Below are positions 33,109-41,530 of a DNA stretch of 64,000 bases, piece by piece. The notes beneath the pieces were generated by a model. It worked only from the letters and a program-made list of their open reading frames with translations, was not told the origin of the DNA and did not search any database. Numbering within the stretch: position 1 is the stretch's first letter; the number at the start of each line of letters is the position of its first letter. The position numbers and the translations under genes are program-made. Source of the DNA: Candidatus Omnitrophota bacterium (GTDB taxonomy: Bacteria > Hinthialibacterota > Hinthialibacteria > Hinthialibacterales > Hinthialibacteraceae); contig JABLXU010000006.1 of the NCBI GenBank assembly GCA_013177805.1, positions 155,331 through 219,330 of the forward strand. Reading direction: 5' to 3'.

Positions 33109-35454
33109 TCAGGATTCCGGCTTTTTCCAATTCAAAAACTTATGCAAAAATTCGAAGGTGCCCTGGCCGTGGATCGCGTGCCCTCCATTGAAGAATTCGA
33201 TTTCCGTGCGTTCCGGCCTTCGCAATTGCGTATAGAGCCATCGCACCTTGGCGTATTCGTAGGCGACCCAGGGATCGCGGCCGACGGCATCGTGGTGTCC
33301 CCGTTCGACCATGAAGGGGCGGGGGAAAATCAGGTAGGCCATTTCGGCGTAATCGAAGGTGTTGCCCAGGTTGAAGTAAGGCATTTCCCATTCGATGGTG
33401 TACATGAAGCTGAAGTCGAACTGGGTGGAGGCCACTTTCCGCGTCCACTGGTTGAAATCGCCGGAGCAGATCGAGAGGCAGTAATTTTCGAGGATAGCCG
33501 GCACGCGCATGGCGGTCTCGCCGCCGTAACTCTTGCCATAGAAAGCGATCCGCTGGCTGTCCACGAAGGGCTGTTCGGCGAGCCAGCGTGTAATTTGGTC
33601 ATGCTGGCTGACGATGAACGAAAAGAGGGAGGCCTTGATGCCATTGGCCTTGCGGTCCAGCCAGCGGTAGCGGTCTTCGCCGCGGTAGAGGTTATGTGGA
33701 GCGAAGATGACGAAGCCGCGGTTGGCCAGTTCCGTTCCCATTCCGTAATATCCCGTTTGGCTTGGTTCGATGGTGGTAATGGGCAATCCCTGGCGGCCAT
33801 GCTGGCAGACCACCACCGGGCGTTTTTCACCTGGCCGGATATCGTTCGGGATCAGGAGGTAGCCCCAGGCGAAGAGTTCCGGATAGACGTCCAGCACCAC
33901 CTCGTAGCCGGTCCATTTTTCGGATTCCATGATTTTCCGGGAGCGGGGATGGGGCGGGAGCATCGGTTCATCGAACCGGCCGATCAGTTCTTCCGCGAAA
34001 TATTCACGGTACCATCGGGCCTTTTCGATAAACGGTTCGGGGGGATAGGTTTCATGATCGCGATCGGTATTCCATTTTCGTATCGCGAATTCCGGCATGG
34101 CTTGATGGAGAAAAAAATGCTCCCGGACTTCATCGGAAATCCGGACCAGTTTTTGCGTATAGTCTTCCAGTTCTTGCGCTTGGCGTTTTTGCCGGGAGGA
34201 GGGATCGAACCTATTCCGTAGGTCCAGGGGTAATTCTTCGGATAGCGTCAAAGGGTGTGTGACACCCAACAATTCAGCGAAGGCATGGAGGGAATCCGGA
34301 GAGCCGACCGGCGCCGGCGAGTTCTCCAGTCCCGCAAAAAGGCGCCGGATTTGGAATCCGGGTTTCAAGAGTTGATCGATCCGGGCGAATTCCGAGGAAA
34401 CGCGTTGGAAGGGAGGAGTAGTCAGACCGCCTTTCTGATTTGTCACCTCTGGGACGCGGCTATACTCGATGATCAATCCGCGGGGCGCGATGAGGGTGGC
34501 GATTTCCGCGTCGCCGAATACCCGCAGCAAACTCCACACGTTGCGGTAAATCGGTTCGGACCAGACATTCTGGCGGTCATCGAAATAGCCGCTTACCCAG
34601 GCGGCATCGATGCGGGGATCGACAGCCGCCGCGTAAAAGGCGGTCAGTCCGCCTTCTCCATATCCCGCCACTCCGATTTTCGCGCCTTCCTCCGCCGTGG
34701 AGATGATCCAGTCCACCGCCGCCAGAACCTTTTGGATCTCGTATCCAATCACATGCCGGCCCATCTGAAACGCTTGGCGGTAAATCCATTCGCGGCGGGA
34801 TTCTTCGAAGGAGGGGAATCCTGGGCGGGTTTCCTGGGCTTCCCGGCTGATAAGCACCGGGACAAGGACCGCAAAACCGTTTTCTGCGAAACGTCTGGCG
34901 AATTGCTCTTCCGGAGGGAGGCCTGGCGCCAGACCCGCAAGTTGTTCCGGTGTTTGATCCGCGTCAGGAAGAGCCACGACGTAACCTGCCGGGGTTGATT
35001 TGGGTTGCATCAACAGGCCTTCGCCGGAGACGCCGTCCCATACCGGCCACCGGACTTGCATGACGCAGTAGCGGCTGGTTTCCGCGGCCCGGGCGGGATG
35101 GTCGTCATCCCCAAAATATTCCATGACGGCCGGAACGCGGGGATCCACCACGCCGAGAATGCGCTTCAATTCTTCCCGGTTGGGGGCAATGGATTTTTCA
35201 TACGCATCAGGAGAGGCGAAGTCCCGGTTCCAAAACAGTGGGCGGGTGGTGCGGGTTTCGGCGATTTTTCGTTCGACGAAGGCGTGCGCGCCATCCATCA
35301 TTTTGACTGATAGATCTCCATCCCAAGTCAACGGCTGGGTGCCGGGCAGAATTTCATCCGCTCCGCTCCACACCGGCGGTTCCAAGCCGGGGGGCATCAG
35401 AACCCACGTCAGGACGAGAAAGGTTATTGATCCGCATGGATTCATCCTATTCAT
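33109..35454 (-). CDS. Secreted two-domain alpha/beta hydrolase (acetyl-xylan-esterase-like)
   Basis: 781 residues with a signal peptide (SITFLVLTWVLMPPG). There are two hydrolase domains. Domain 1 (about 130-420) has IGVAGYGEGGLTAFYAAAVD with Glu where the nucleophile Ser would be (GYGEGG). Domain 2 (about 480-780) has VVVCQHGRQGLP, IAFYGKSYGGETAMR with Ser in GKSYGG, an acid in RGHHDAVGRD and a His in FNGGHAIHGQGT, the full triad. The first domain is probably inactive. Similar proteins are predicted esterases on plant polysaccharides. An AGGAGGAGA site precedes the ATG. Confidence 0.8.
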   Translation of the reverse strand: MNRMNPCGSITFLVLTWVLMPPGLEPPVWSGADEILPGTQPLTWDGDLSVKMMDGAHAFVERKIAETRTTRPLFWNRDFASPDAYEKSIAPNREELKRILGVVDPRVPAVMEYFGDDDHPARAAETSRYCVMQVRWPVWDGVSGEGLLMQPKSTPAGYVVALPDADQTPEQLAGLAPGLPPEEQFARRFAENGFAVLVPVLISREAQETRPGFPSFEESRREWIYRQAFQMGRHVIGYEIQKVLAAVDWIISTAEEGAKIGVAGYGEGGLTAFYAAAVDPRIDAAWVSGYFDDRQNVWSEPIYRNVWSLLRVFGDAEIATLIAPRGLIIEYSRVPEVTNQKGGLTTPPFQRVSSEFARIDQLLKPGFQIRRLFAGLENSPAPVGSPDSLHAFAELLGVTHPLTLSEELPLDLRNRFDPSSRQKRQAQELEDYTQKLVRISDEVREHFFLHQAMPEFAIRKWNTDRDHETYPPEPFIEKARWYREYFAEELIGRFDEPMLPPHPRSRKIMESEKWTGYEVVLDVYPELFAWGYLLIPNDIRPGEKRPVVVCQHGRQGLPITTIEPSQTGYYGMGTELANRGFVIFAPHNLYRGEDRYRWLDRKANGIKASLFSFIVSQHDQITRWLAEQPFVDSQRIAFYGKSYGGETAMRVPAILENYCLSICSGDFNQWTRKVASTQFDFSFMYTIEWEMPYFNLGNTFDYAEMAYLIFPRPFMVERGHHDAVGRDPWVAYEYAKVRWLYTQLRRPERTEIEFFNGGHAIHGQGTFEFLHKFLNWKKPES

Positions 35455-35603
35455 GGAAATCGATTCTCCTCCTAACCTTATCCAGAATTGCTACCTTTTA
35501 CTTGAATGCCGGAAGGGGACAAATTTCTTTTTTTAAGGCTTCCCTCAACCTGACCTTGTCATCTAGGAGCAGGGAATCCGAGTAAAATGCCCTCCCCGTT
35601 GGT

Positions 35604-36488
35604 TCAGCTGTTTAGTTGGTTCAGCCGTTTGGCGTGCAGGTACATGATGGAGTGGTCCAGGGCACCGAGTCCTTCCTGGTCGAGAGCCTGGAAGATCTCG
35701 TTAACTTTTTCGGCCAGTTCGAGTTTCGCGCCGTATTGGCGTGCGGCTTCCATAGCCAAACGTAAATCTTTGGCGTGGAGGCCGAGGGCGAAGCGGGCGG
35801 GGGTGAAGTCGCCGCGTAACATCTGGGGGCCGCGCATTTTCAGCAACCACGATTGCGCCGCGCCGCCTCCCAAGGCTTGAATCACCTTTTCGGGATCGAT
35901 GCCCGCCTTCTTGGCCAGGACGATTCCTTCCGCCACCGCTTCGAGGTGCAGGGCGCCGACGATCTGGTTGATGGCTTTGGTCAGTTGGCCCGAGCCCGGG
36001 GGACCGATAAGAAGGATGGTCTTGCCGATGGCTTCCAGGACCGGTTTGGCGCGCAGGAAGACCTCTTCCTCGCCGCCTACCATGATCGAGAGTTCGCCGG
36101 TGCGCGCGCCTTCCGGCCCGCCGCTGACGGGCGCGTCGAGCACCCCGATGCCGCGGGGCTTCAGTTCTTCGGCCATGCGCCGGGCCAGGGCGGGCGAACT
36201 GGTGCTGCAATCGACGATGATGCCTCCCGGCGCGATGCCCCGGGCCACTCCCCGCTCACCCAGCGTCACTTCTTCCACATCGGGCACATCCGACACGCAG
36301 GTGAAGACCAATTCAGATTGTTGGCCGACCTCAGCGGGTGAGGCGCAGGGCATGGCGCCTTCTTCGACGAGAGGTTGCATTTTTTCGGCGGTACGGTTGA
36401 AGATGGAGAGTTCATACCCTGCCTTCATGAGGTTACGGCTCATGTGCAGTCCCATGGTCCCGATTCCGACAAATCCGACGCGTTTCAT
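35604..36488 (-). CDS. NAD(P)-dependent 3-hydroxyisobutyrate dehydrogenase family enzyme
   Basis: 294 residues, the normal length. NAD domain starts VGFVGIGTMGLHMSRNLMKAG; DAPVSGGPEGARTGELSIMVGG is the substrate-binding DxxxSGG motif; the catalytic Lys is in GQLTKAINQIVGALHLEAVAE. Members include tartronate semialdehyde reductase (GarR) and 3-hydroxyisobutyrate dehydrogenase; which one applies cannot be read. AAAGGAG precedes the ATG. Stands upstream of the two-domain hydrolase on the same strand, about 150 bases apart. Confidence 0.93.
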   Translation of the reverse strand: MKRVGFVGIGTMGLHMSRNLMKAGYELSIFNRTAEKMQPLVEEGAMPCASPAEVGQQSELVFTCVSDVPDVEEVTLGERGVARGIAPGGIIVDCSTSSPALARRMAEELKPRGIGVLDAPVSGGPEGARTGELSIMVGGEEEVFLRAKPVLEAIGKTILLIGPPGSGQLTKAINQIVGALHLEAVAEGIVLAKKAGIDPEKVIQALGGGAAQSWLLKMRGPQMLRGDFTPARFALGLHAKDLRLAMEAARQYGAKLELAEKVNEIFQALDQEGLGALDHSIMYLHAKRLNQLNS

Positions 36489-36716
36489 GCTGACTCCTTT
36501 CTAATTTCTAATCCCACTTGTTTCTAATACCATTTGGCGAATTTCTTGCCGTTTCATTTCTCTCCATTTGTTATCATGTTTTCATATTTTTCAATCCCAT
36601 CCAATCCATCCCCGGCTTTTGCGTATCCTGACAGAATCCCTGCCGAGGCGCGGAGGAGAGATTCAGGTTTAGGGAGGAAATCCTGGACCGCTGAATGGCA
36701 GGGTATAACAGGAAAG

Positions 36717-36747
36717 AAAAAACCCGGACGGGGGAGCGCCCGGGCTT
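36717..36747 (-). terminator. Rho-independent terminator
   Basis: Minus-strand AGCCCGGGCG, CTCCCC loop, CGTCCGGGTT followed by TTTT. It ends the secreted protein whose stop is 20 bases upstream. Confidence 0.78.
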
Positions 36748-36767
36748 GGCAGAGCATCCAAGGCCGA

Positions 36768-38135
36768 TCAATAAATCGACCAATGCTCCGTGGAAGCAGG
36801 GAGGTAATTGGTCCGAACAGTCAGCTTCACGACGTCCGTGAAGCCATCTCCCGTGGAGTAGATGATCAAGAAAGATCCACTGCGGGGATCGTATTTCACA
36901 TCATGGTAATTGGCATCATGGCTCACCGGGGCGGAGGTCTCCACCAGTTTATACAGATCATCGGGACGCCCGGGCAGGATCTGACCTTCAGGACCAAGCA
37001 AGGTGAAAACCATGCCTTGGAAACTGCCATCGCGCGCGTTATGGGAGATCACAAACACGCCGTTCTTGGTATCCAAGGCCAAGCGGGGATGGCGCTGAGA
37101 AAAGGGAACATTGCCGGCCGCTTCCAGATAGGGAATCTGCTCCCGGGATTGGGTCAAGAGGTAATTCGGGGCGGGGCCGATGTTGAAATAAAAAATGTCG
37201 CCGCCTTCCGCGCCGTTGGCGTAATCCAAAACGCCGATGAATTCGCCGGTGTAGGGATTCTCGATGGCTGACGGGTGGCCGGCGTCGAAATCCTTGCGCA
37301 GTTCGGAAACAATTTGCTGGTTGCCCTGTTGCAGTTTGCCATCCGCGCCGGGGGTAGGTTGAATGATGGTACAAGTGATCCGGTTTTTGGAAGTGGAGGG
37401 ATCGATGTTGGTGATGAACAGAAACACATCATTTTTTTCCAGGTAATAGACATCGGGATCGTCTTCATCCCGTTCCGGCTCCAACTGGTCCAGCCGGGTC
37501 ATTTCCGGCGTCAGCAGATTTCCGTCCTTGTCGTAAAGCAATCCGATCACGCCTTCGCTTTCGCCGGGGGGGGAATATTCACTGACGTAGATCAAATTGC
37601 CGTTTCGGGTGCTGGCGGCCACCGCGGTGTCCTGGTAGTTCACGGTGGTTTCGGGATCCCAACTCCACGCCTTGAAGATGGGTCCCGCGGTCTGGGCAAC
37701 GGAATACGGGTTGACGATGGCCATCAGGGGAACCCGGGATCCATTCGGCGAATAGCCATCCGCCGCCACAGCGACAAAGTAGCGGTTGCTGACCGAGTTG
37801 TAAGTCACACTTAGTTTTTGCAACGCGCCCCGGGGATTTCCGACAATCGTAATAGGATCTCCCATCTGGGTCATGGTCGCCGTATCATAATAGAAGCCCA
37901 CGACGGCTTGCTGGGGCGGTTCGCCGGTGATGGGATCTTCTCCGATAGCGACGGTGTCGATGGTGACGAACAACACTTCATTTTCCTGGGTGTTCACCGC
38001 GAGTCCCGCTTCCTTGGTTTCGGTTTCGGCAAAAAGGGAAACCGGCTCGCTGATGGTGAACTCCGGTACGGGCTGGGCCTGCGTGGCGCAAACAAACATT
38101 CCCACGGCCCATGCAAACCATATGGCACGTTTCAT
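36768..38135 (-). CDS. Secreted beta-propeller-like protein of unknown function
   Basis: 455 residues with a signal peptide (AIWFAWAVGMFVCATQAQP). The sequence cycles through short strands ending in aromatic residues (VTYNSVSNRYFVAVAADG, NYLLTQSREQIPYLEA, LALDTKNGVFVISHNARDG, VKYDPRSGSFLIIYSTGDG), consistent with a beta propeller. No family recognised. Preceded by a perfect GGAGGTGAT ribosome site and ended by a terminator, so probably well translated and monocistronic. The tail W-S-I-Y resembles the W-E-L-Y tail of the secreted protein at 7673-9577. Confidence 0.72.
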   Translation of the reverse strand: MKRAIWFAWAVGMFVCATQAQPVPEFTISEPVSLFAETETKEAGLAVNTQENEVLFVTIDTVAIGEDPITGEPPQQAVVGFYYDTATMTQMGDPITIVGNPRGALQKLSVTYNSVSNRYFVAVAADGYSPNGSRVPLMAIVNPYSVAQTAGPIFKAWSWDPETTVNYQDTAVAASTRNGNLIYVSEYSPPGESEGVIGLLYDKDGNLLTPEMTRLDQLEPERDEDDPDVYYLEKNDVFLFITNIDPSTSKNRITCTIIQPTPGADGKLQQGNQQIVSELRKDFDAGHPSAIENPYTGEFIGVLDYANGAEGGDIFYFNIGPAPNYLLTQSREQIPYLEAAGNVPFSQRHPRLALDTKNGVFVISHNARDGSFQGMVFTLLGPEGQILPGRPDDLYKLVETSAPVSHDANYHDVKYDPRSGSFLIIYSTGDGFTDVVKLTVRTNYLPASTEHWSIY

Positions 38136-38637
38136 GGTATCACCTCCGCAAAAAGCGATAGATTGATGGCCGCTAACAAGATGAATCGCCTGAGGGTGTC
38201 ACTATATAAAATAAAGAATTTTCTAGGGAAAGGATAGATGACTCGGCGGATTTGTTTTGGAGATTGGATATCTGCCTCTCCATACCCGATACCAAATATT
38301 TCTCAGGAGGGTTGAAATCCTGGGCCGTTGTGGGGCGGCTCCCCGAAAGGGATGCGGGGAAGAAAAAAGAAAAAGAAATACGGGCCAGTGTGAAGTGGTG
38401 AATGGGCTTGCTGTCCTCCCGGCTCCCGCCCGAGGGGAGGGGGTGGGTTGGTGAACGTATTCATGACAAAAACTCCACCGCGTCCGCGGATGAAGGCGGA
38501 TTTCGTAGACCACTCCAGCCGGATTATCCGATTTCAAAGTGGGAGGGGAATTTCCTGCCGGATTCCTGAATTTTTCTCTTCCCCTTTTTCTTGGAATTTG
38601 CGATGCTAGTGACACCCAGATAAGGGATCTTAAAACC
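38136..38637. other. Intergenic region before the sulfatase
   Basis: About 500 bases between divergent genes. No gene seen. It holds one A-type repeat copy and AT-rich leader DNA at 38195-38235. An AAGGGAT ribosome site lies before the sulfatase ATG. Confidence 0.45.
38410..38452 (+). repeat. Dispersed repeat A, copy 3
   Basis: TGTCCTCCCGGCTCCCGCCC, then GAGGGGAGGGGGTGGG: a degenerate member of the same hairpin family. Confidence 0.5.
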
Positions 38638-40230
38638 ATGCGTTCATCAATCCTTTATATGAACCGCCGCGAGGCGCTGCAGCGGTTGGCCGCCGGGGCG
38701 GCGGGCCTGGCTCTGGCGGAGATAGGGATCCACCGGACTTGGGCCCATAACAACGGGCGGCCCAATATCATTCTGATCCTGGCCGATGACATGGGTTTTT
38801 CGGACCTGGGGTGTTACGGTTCGGAAATCGCCACGCCAAATCTCGACCGTCTGGCGGCGAAGGGCATCCGGTTCACTCAGTTCTACAACTGCGCCCGGTG
38901 CTGCCCCACGCGGGCTTCGTTGCTCACCGGATTGTATCCGCACCAAGCGGGCGTCGGGCATATGGTCCAGGACCGGGGGCATCCCGCGTACCAGGGATAC
39001 CTGAACGACCGTTGCGTGACCCTCGCCGAGGCATTGCGCAGGGGCGGGTACCACACGCTTATGTCCGGCAAGTGGCACGTAGGCGATCAACGGCCCCATT
39101 GGCCTCTGGACCGGGGTTTCGATGACTACTTTGGCCTGATCAATGGCGGCAGTAATTATTTCAAACTGGATGAAGGGCGGATATTCGCCATCGGCAATAC
39201 GTCCATCACCGATTTGGGCGACGGTTTTTACATGACCGAGGCCTTCACGGACAGCGCGGTGCGGCAGATCCGGGAATACGCGGGCCGGGGCAAGCCGTTT
39301 TTTCAATACATCGCCTACACCGCGCCGCATTGGCCTTTGCACGCGCTGCCCGAAGATATTCAAAAATACGCGGACCGGTACCATGCGGGATGGGACGCCC
39401 TCCGCGAAGAGCGCCATCGGCGCCTGATCGAAATGGGACTTGTGGACGCGAAATGGCCGCTCACCCCCCGCGATCCTCAAGCGCCCGCCTGGAACGACGC
39501 GCCGCACAAGGAATGGGAAGCCCGGCGCATGGCGGTATACGCGGCGCAAATCGACCGGATGGACCAGGGCGTCGGGCGGATCGTGGCCACTCTGCGCGAA
39601 CTGGGGATCGAGAACAACACGCTGATCCTGTTTTTGTCCGACAACGGAGGTTGCGCGGAAGGCCGGCCGGGGAACGATCCCGCTATCATGCCCGGCCCAG
39701 CGGAAACCTTCCAAAGCTACGGCCTGCCTTGGGCCAACACCAGCAACACCCCCTTCCGGCGGTACAAACACTGGGTGCATGAGGGGGGTATCGCCACGCC
39801 ATTTATCGCGTATTGGCCGGGGCAGATCGAACCGAACACCATCACGCATCAGCCGGGCCATGTGATCGACATCCTGCCCACGTGCCTGGATATCGCGGGC
39901 GTGGAATATCCGCCGGCTTTCAATGGAAAACGGATCCAGCCGCTGGAAGGATTGAGTCTGAGGCCGGTCCTGGAGGGGAAAATCCGCGCGGGACACAAAG
40001 CGCTCTTTTGGGAACACGAAGGCAACCGGGCCGTGCGGCAGGGAAAATGGAAACTGGTTTCGAAACACCCGGAGGAGTGGGAACTCTACGATCTGGAAGA
40101 GGACCGCACCGAGTTAAATAACCTGATTGCGGCTCATCCCGCGCTAGCGAACGATCTAATCGTTCTCTACCACCGCTGGGCCGAACGGGCGGGCGTGATG
40201 GATTGGGAGGAGTTGACGAAAAAGAAATGA
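38638..40230 (+). CDS. Sulfatase (arylsulfatase family)
   Basis: 530 residues. Leader MNRREALQRLAAGAAGLALA (from residue 8) resembles a Tat or Sec signal. Sulfatase domain: PNIILILADDMGFSDLGCYG binds the metal; CARCCPTRASLLTGLYPHQ holds the C-x-P-x-R site whose Cys becomes formylglycine; GKWHVGD, the YTAPHWPLHALPE segment and LFLSDNGGCAEG complete the active site. A maturase (FGE or anSME) must exist elsewhere. The family desulfates carbohydrates or aryl sulfates. The ATG at 38638 has AAGGGAT nine bases upstream; a start at 38659 is possible. Confidence 0.95.
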   Translation: MRSSILYMNRREALQRLAAGAAGLALAEIGIHRTWAHNNGRPNIILILADDMGFSDLGCYGSEIATPNLDRLAAKGIRFTQFYNCARCCPTRASLLTGLYPHQAGVGHMVQDRGHPAYQGYLNDRCVTLAEALRRGGYHTLMSGKWHVGDQRPHWPLDRGFDDYFGLINGGSNYFKLDEGRIFAIGNTSITDLGDGFYMTEAFTDSAVRQIREYAGRGKPFFQYIAYTAPHWPLHALPEDIQKYADRYHAGWDALREERHRRLIEMGLVDAKWPLTPRDPQAPAWNDAPHKEWEARRMAVYAAQIDRMDQGVGRIVATLRELGIENNTLILFLSDNGGCAEGRPGNDPAIMPGPAETFQSYGLPWANTSNTPFRRYKHWVHEGGIATPFIAYWPGQIEPNTITHQPGHVIDILPTCLDIAGVEYPPAFNGKRIQPLEGLSLRPVLEGKIRAGHKALFWEHEGNRAVRQGKWKLVSKHPEEWELYDLEEDRTELNNLIAAHPALANDLIVLYHRWAERAGVMDWEELTKKK

Positions 40231-40441
40231 GAATTCGATGTACGAACAAATACACGGATGGGATAGGGATTTCTTTCTATACCGCTACGGGAGTGGACTT
40301 AATAGAGTGTCTCCCTGAAACCGGCCGTTTGGAGCATCTAACGAGACGCGGGTAATCAATCCTCCCCTCACCGGTTAAGGCCCCGTTCCCGCAGAGATTC
40401 AATCATTCAGAATTTGTGAAAGGGGAAGGAGGCGGGCGACC

Positions 40442-41071
40442 ATGAAACAGGGATTCACCTTGATTGAATTGCTCATTGTTGTGGCGATTATCGGCATCCT
40501 GGCGGCGATTGCCGTACCCAACTTTCTCAACGCCCAGATCCGGGCCAAAATCGCGCGTTGTTACGCCGATATGCGCAGCCTGGTGACCGCTATCAGTGCC
40601 CATCAGGCCGATAAAAATGTCCTGTTGGTGGATTGGTGGGACGACGACCGTGACTGGGGCCGGAAACGAATCCGGGAAGTATTTCATGGCGTGGGGGATA
40701 CACCCGAAAGTACCCGCAACACGATCGATATCCTGTCCCCGTTAACTACACCGGTCAGTTATATGGCCTCCATTCCCCTGGATCCGTTTCAGCCTCAGGG
40801 AATCAGTTCCTACAGCTACGCGGACAACGATCCGGTGGACCCCGATCACGACCATGGCATCGGCGCGTTGTTCCCCGAATACGCGGCCGGTTTTGGCCTG
40901 CGGGAACTAAGAACCGGCGATTTCATCTTGATTGGTATCGGGCCGGACCGGATTCTGGGATTGGGAGCCGGATATGGTGATCCCAACCGCGCCCTTCCCT
41001 TTGATGCCAGTAACGGTCTCAACAGCGCCGGCGACATCACCATACGCGGCGGGGGCGGGATCAATCAATAA
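40442..41071 (+). CDS. Type IV prepilin-like / pseudopilin protein
   Basis: 209 residues. It begins MKQGFTLIELLIVVAIIGIL, the class-III signal cut by prepilin peptidase between Gly and Phe, with Glu5 of the mature helix kept. The helix continues NFLNAQIRAKIARCYADMRS, then a soluble beta domain with TTPVSYMASIPLDPF and a Gly-rich end. A GAAGGAGG ribosome site lies just upstream. No pilus or secretion machinery is nearby; a second copy of the family lies at 52524-53117. Such stand-alone pilins are common in this kind of genome. Confidence 0.9.
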   Translation: MKQGFTLIELLIVVAIIGILAAIAVPNFLNAQIRAKIARCYADMRSLVTAISAHQADKNVLLVDWWDDDRDWGRKRIREVFHGVGDTPESTRNTIDILSPLTTPVSYMASIPLDPFQPQGISSYSYADNDPVDPDHDHGIGALFPEYAAGFGLRELRTGDFILIGIGPDRILGLGAGYGDPNRALPFDASNGLNSAGDITIRGGGGINQ

Positions 41072-41290
41072 GGCCATTCATCTTGAAATCCTGGCACGCG
41101 ATTAATGAAACAGACTCCATTCTCGCGGGAACGCAAACAGAAATCTTTTTTTCCCACTTTCCGGTTGTCCCAAGGGCGGCTCCGGAGCCGGATGTTTTAT
41201 AAGGTCTAATCCTATCCCCGAGAGAGAAGAAATCGTTTACGGCTTCTGTCATTCCTCATGCCATGAATAAGCCTAGAAATCCCCCATCGG

Positions 41291-41527
41291 CTACACGCCG
41301 ATTTTCGCTTCAATGCTCCGCAGCAGGTCTCCGACGTTTTTGAAGGTCAACAATTCTTTTTGAGTGAAGCGGATTTGGAAGCGGGTTTCGATGGCCAGGA
41401 TGAGATTGACATGGGAGAGCGAATCCCAGCCTTCCACGTCGTTGGCGGTCATGCGCGGGTGGATTTGGATCGTGTCGTCATCGAAGACTTCTTGGAAAAT
41501 GCTGTTTAAGGTTTCTTGTGTGGTCAT
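41291..41527 (-). CDS. Acyl carrier protein
   Basis: 78 residues. The phosphopantetheine site is EGWDSLSHVNLILAIE with Ser in DSL. Acidic helices flank it (IFQEVFDDDTIQIHPRM, ELLTFKNVGDLLRSIE). It starts three bases after the stop of the acyl-CoA-synthetase-like gene and so belongs to its operon. It is of the stand-alone type seen with ligase partners rather than the main fatty-acid ACP, since no fab genes are adjacent. Confidence 0.92.
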   Translation of the reverse strand: MTTQETLNSIFQEVFDDDTIQIHPRMTANDVEGWDSLSHVNLILAIETRFQIRFTQKELLTFKNVGDLLRSIEAKIGV

Positions 41528-41530
41528 GGT

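Noticed and set aside
33103..34221. 372-codon plus-strand open frame
   Set aside because: Antisense shadow of the two-domain hydrolase.
38647..40068. 473-codon open frame antisense to the sulfatase
   Set aside because: Shadow of codon use in a GC-rich gene; the plus strand has full sulfatase motifs.
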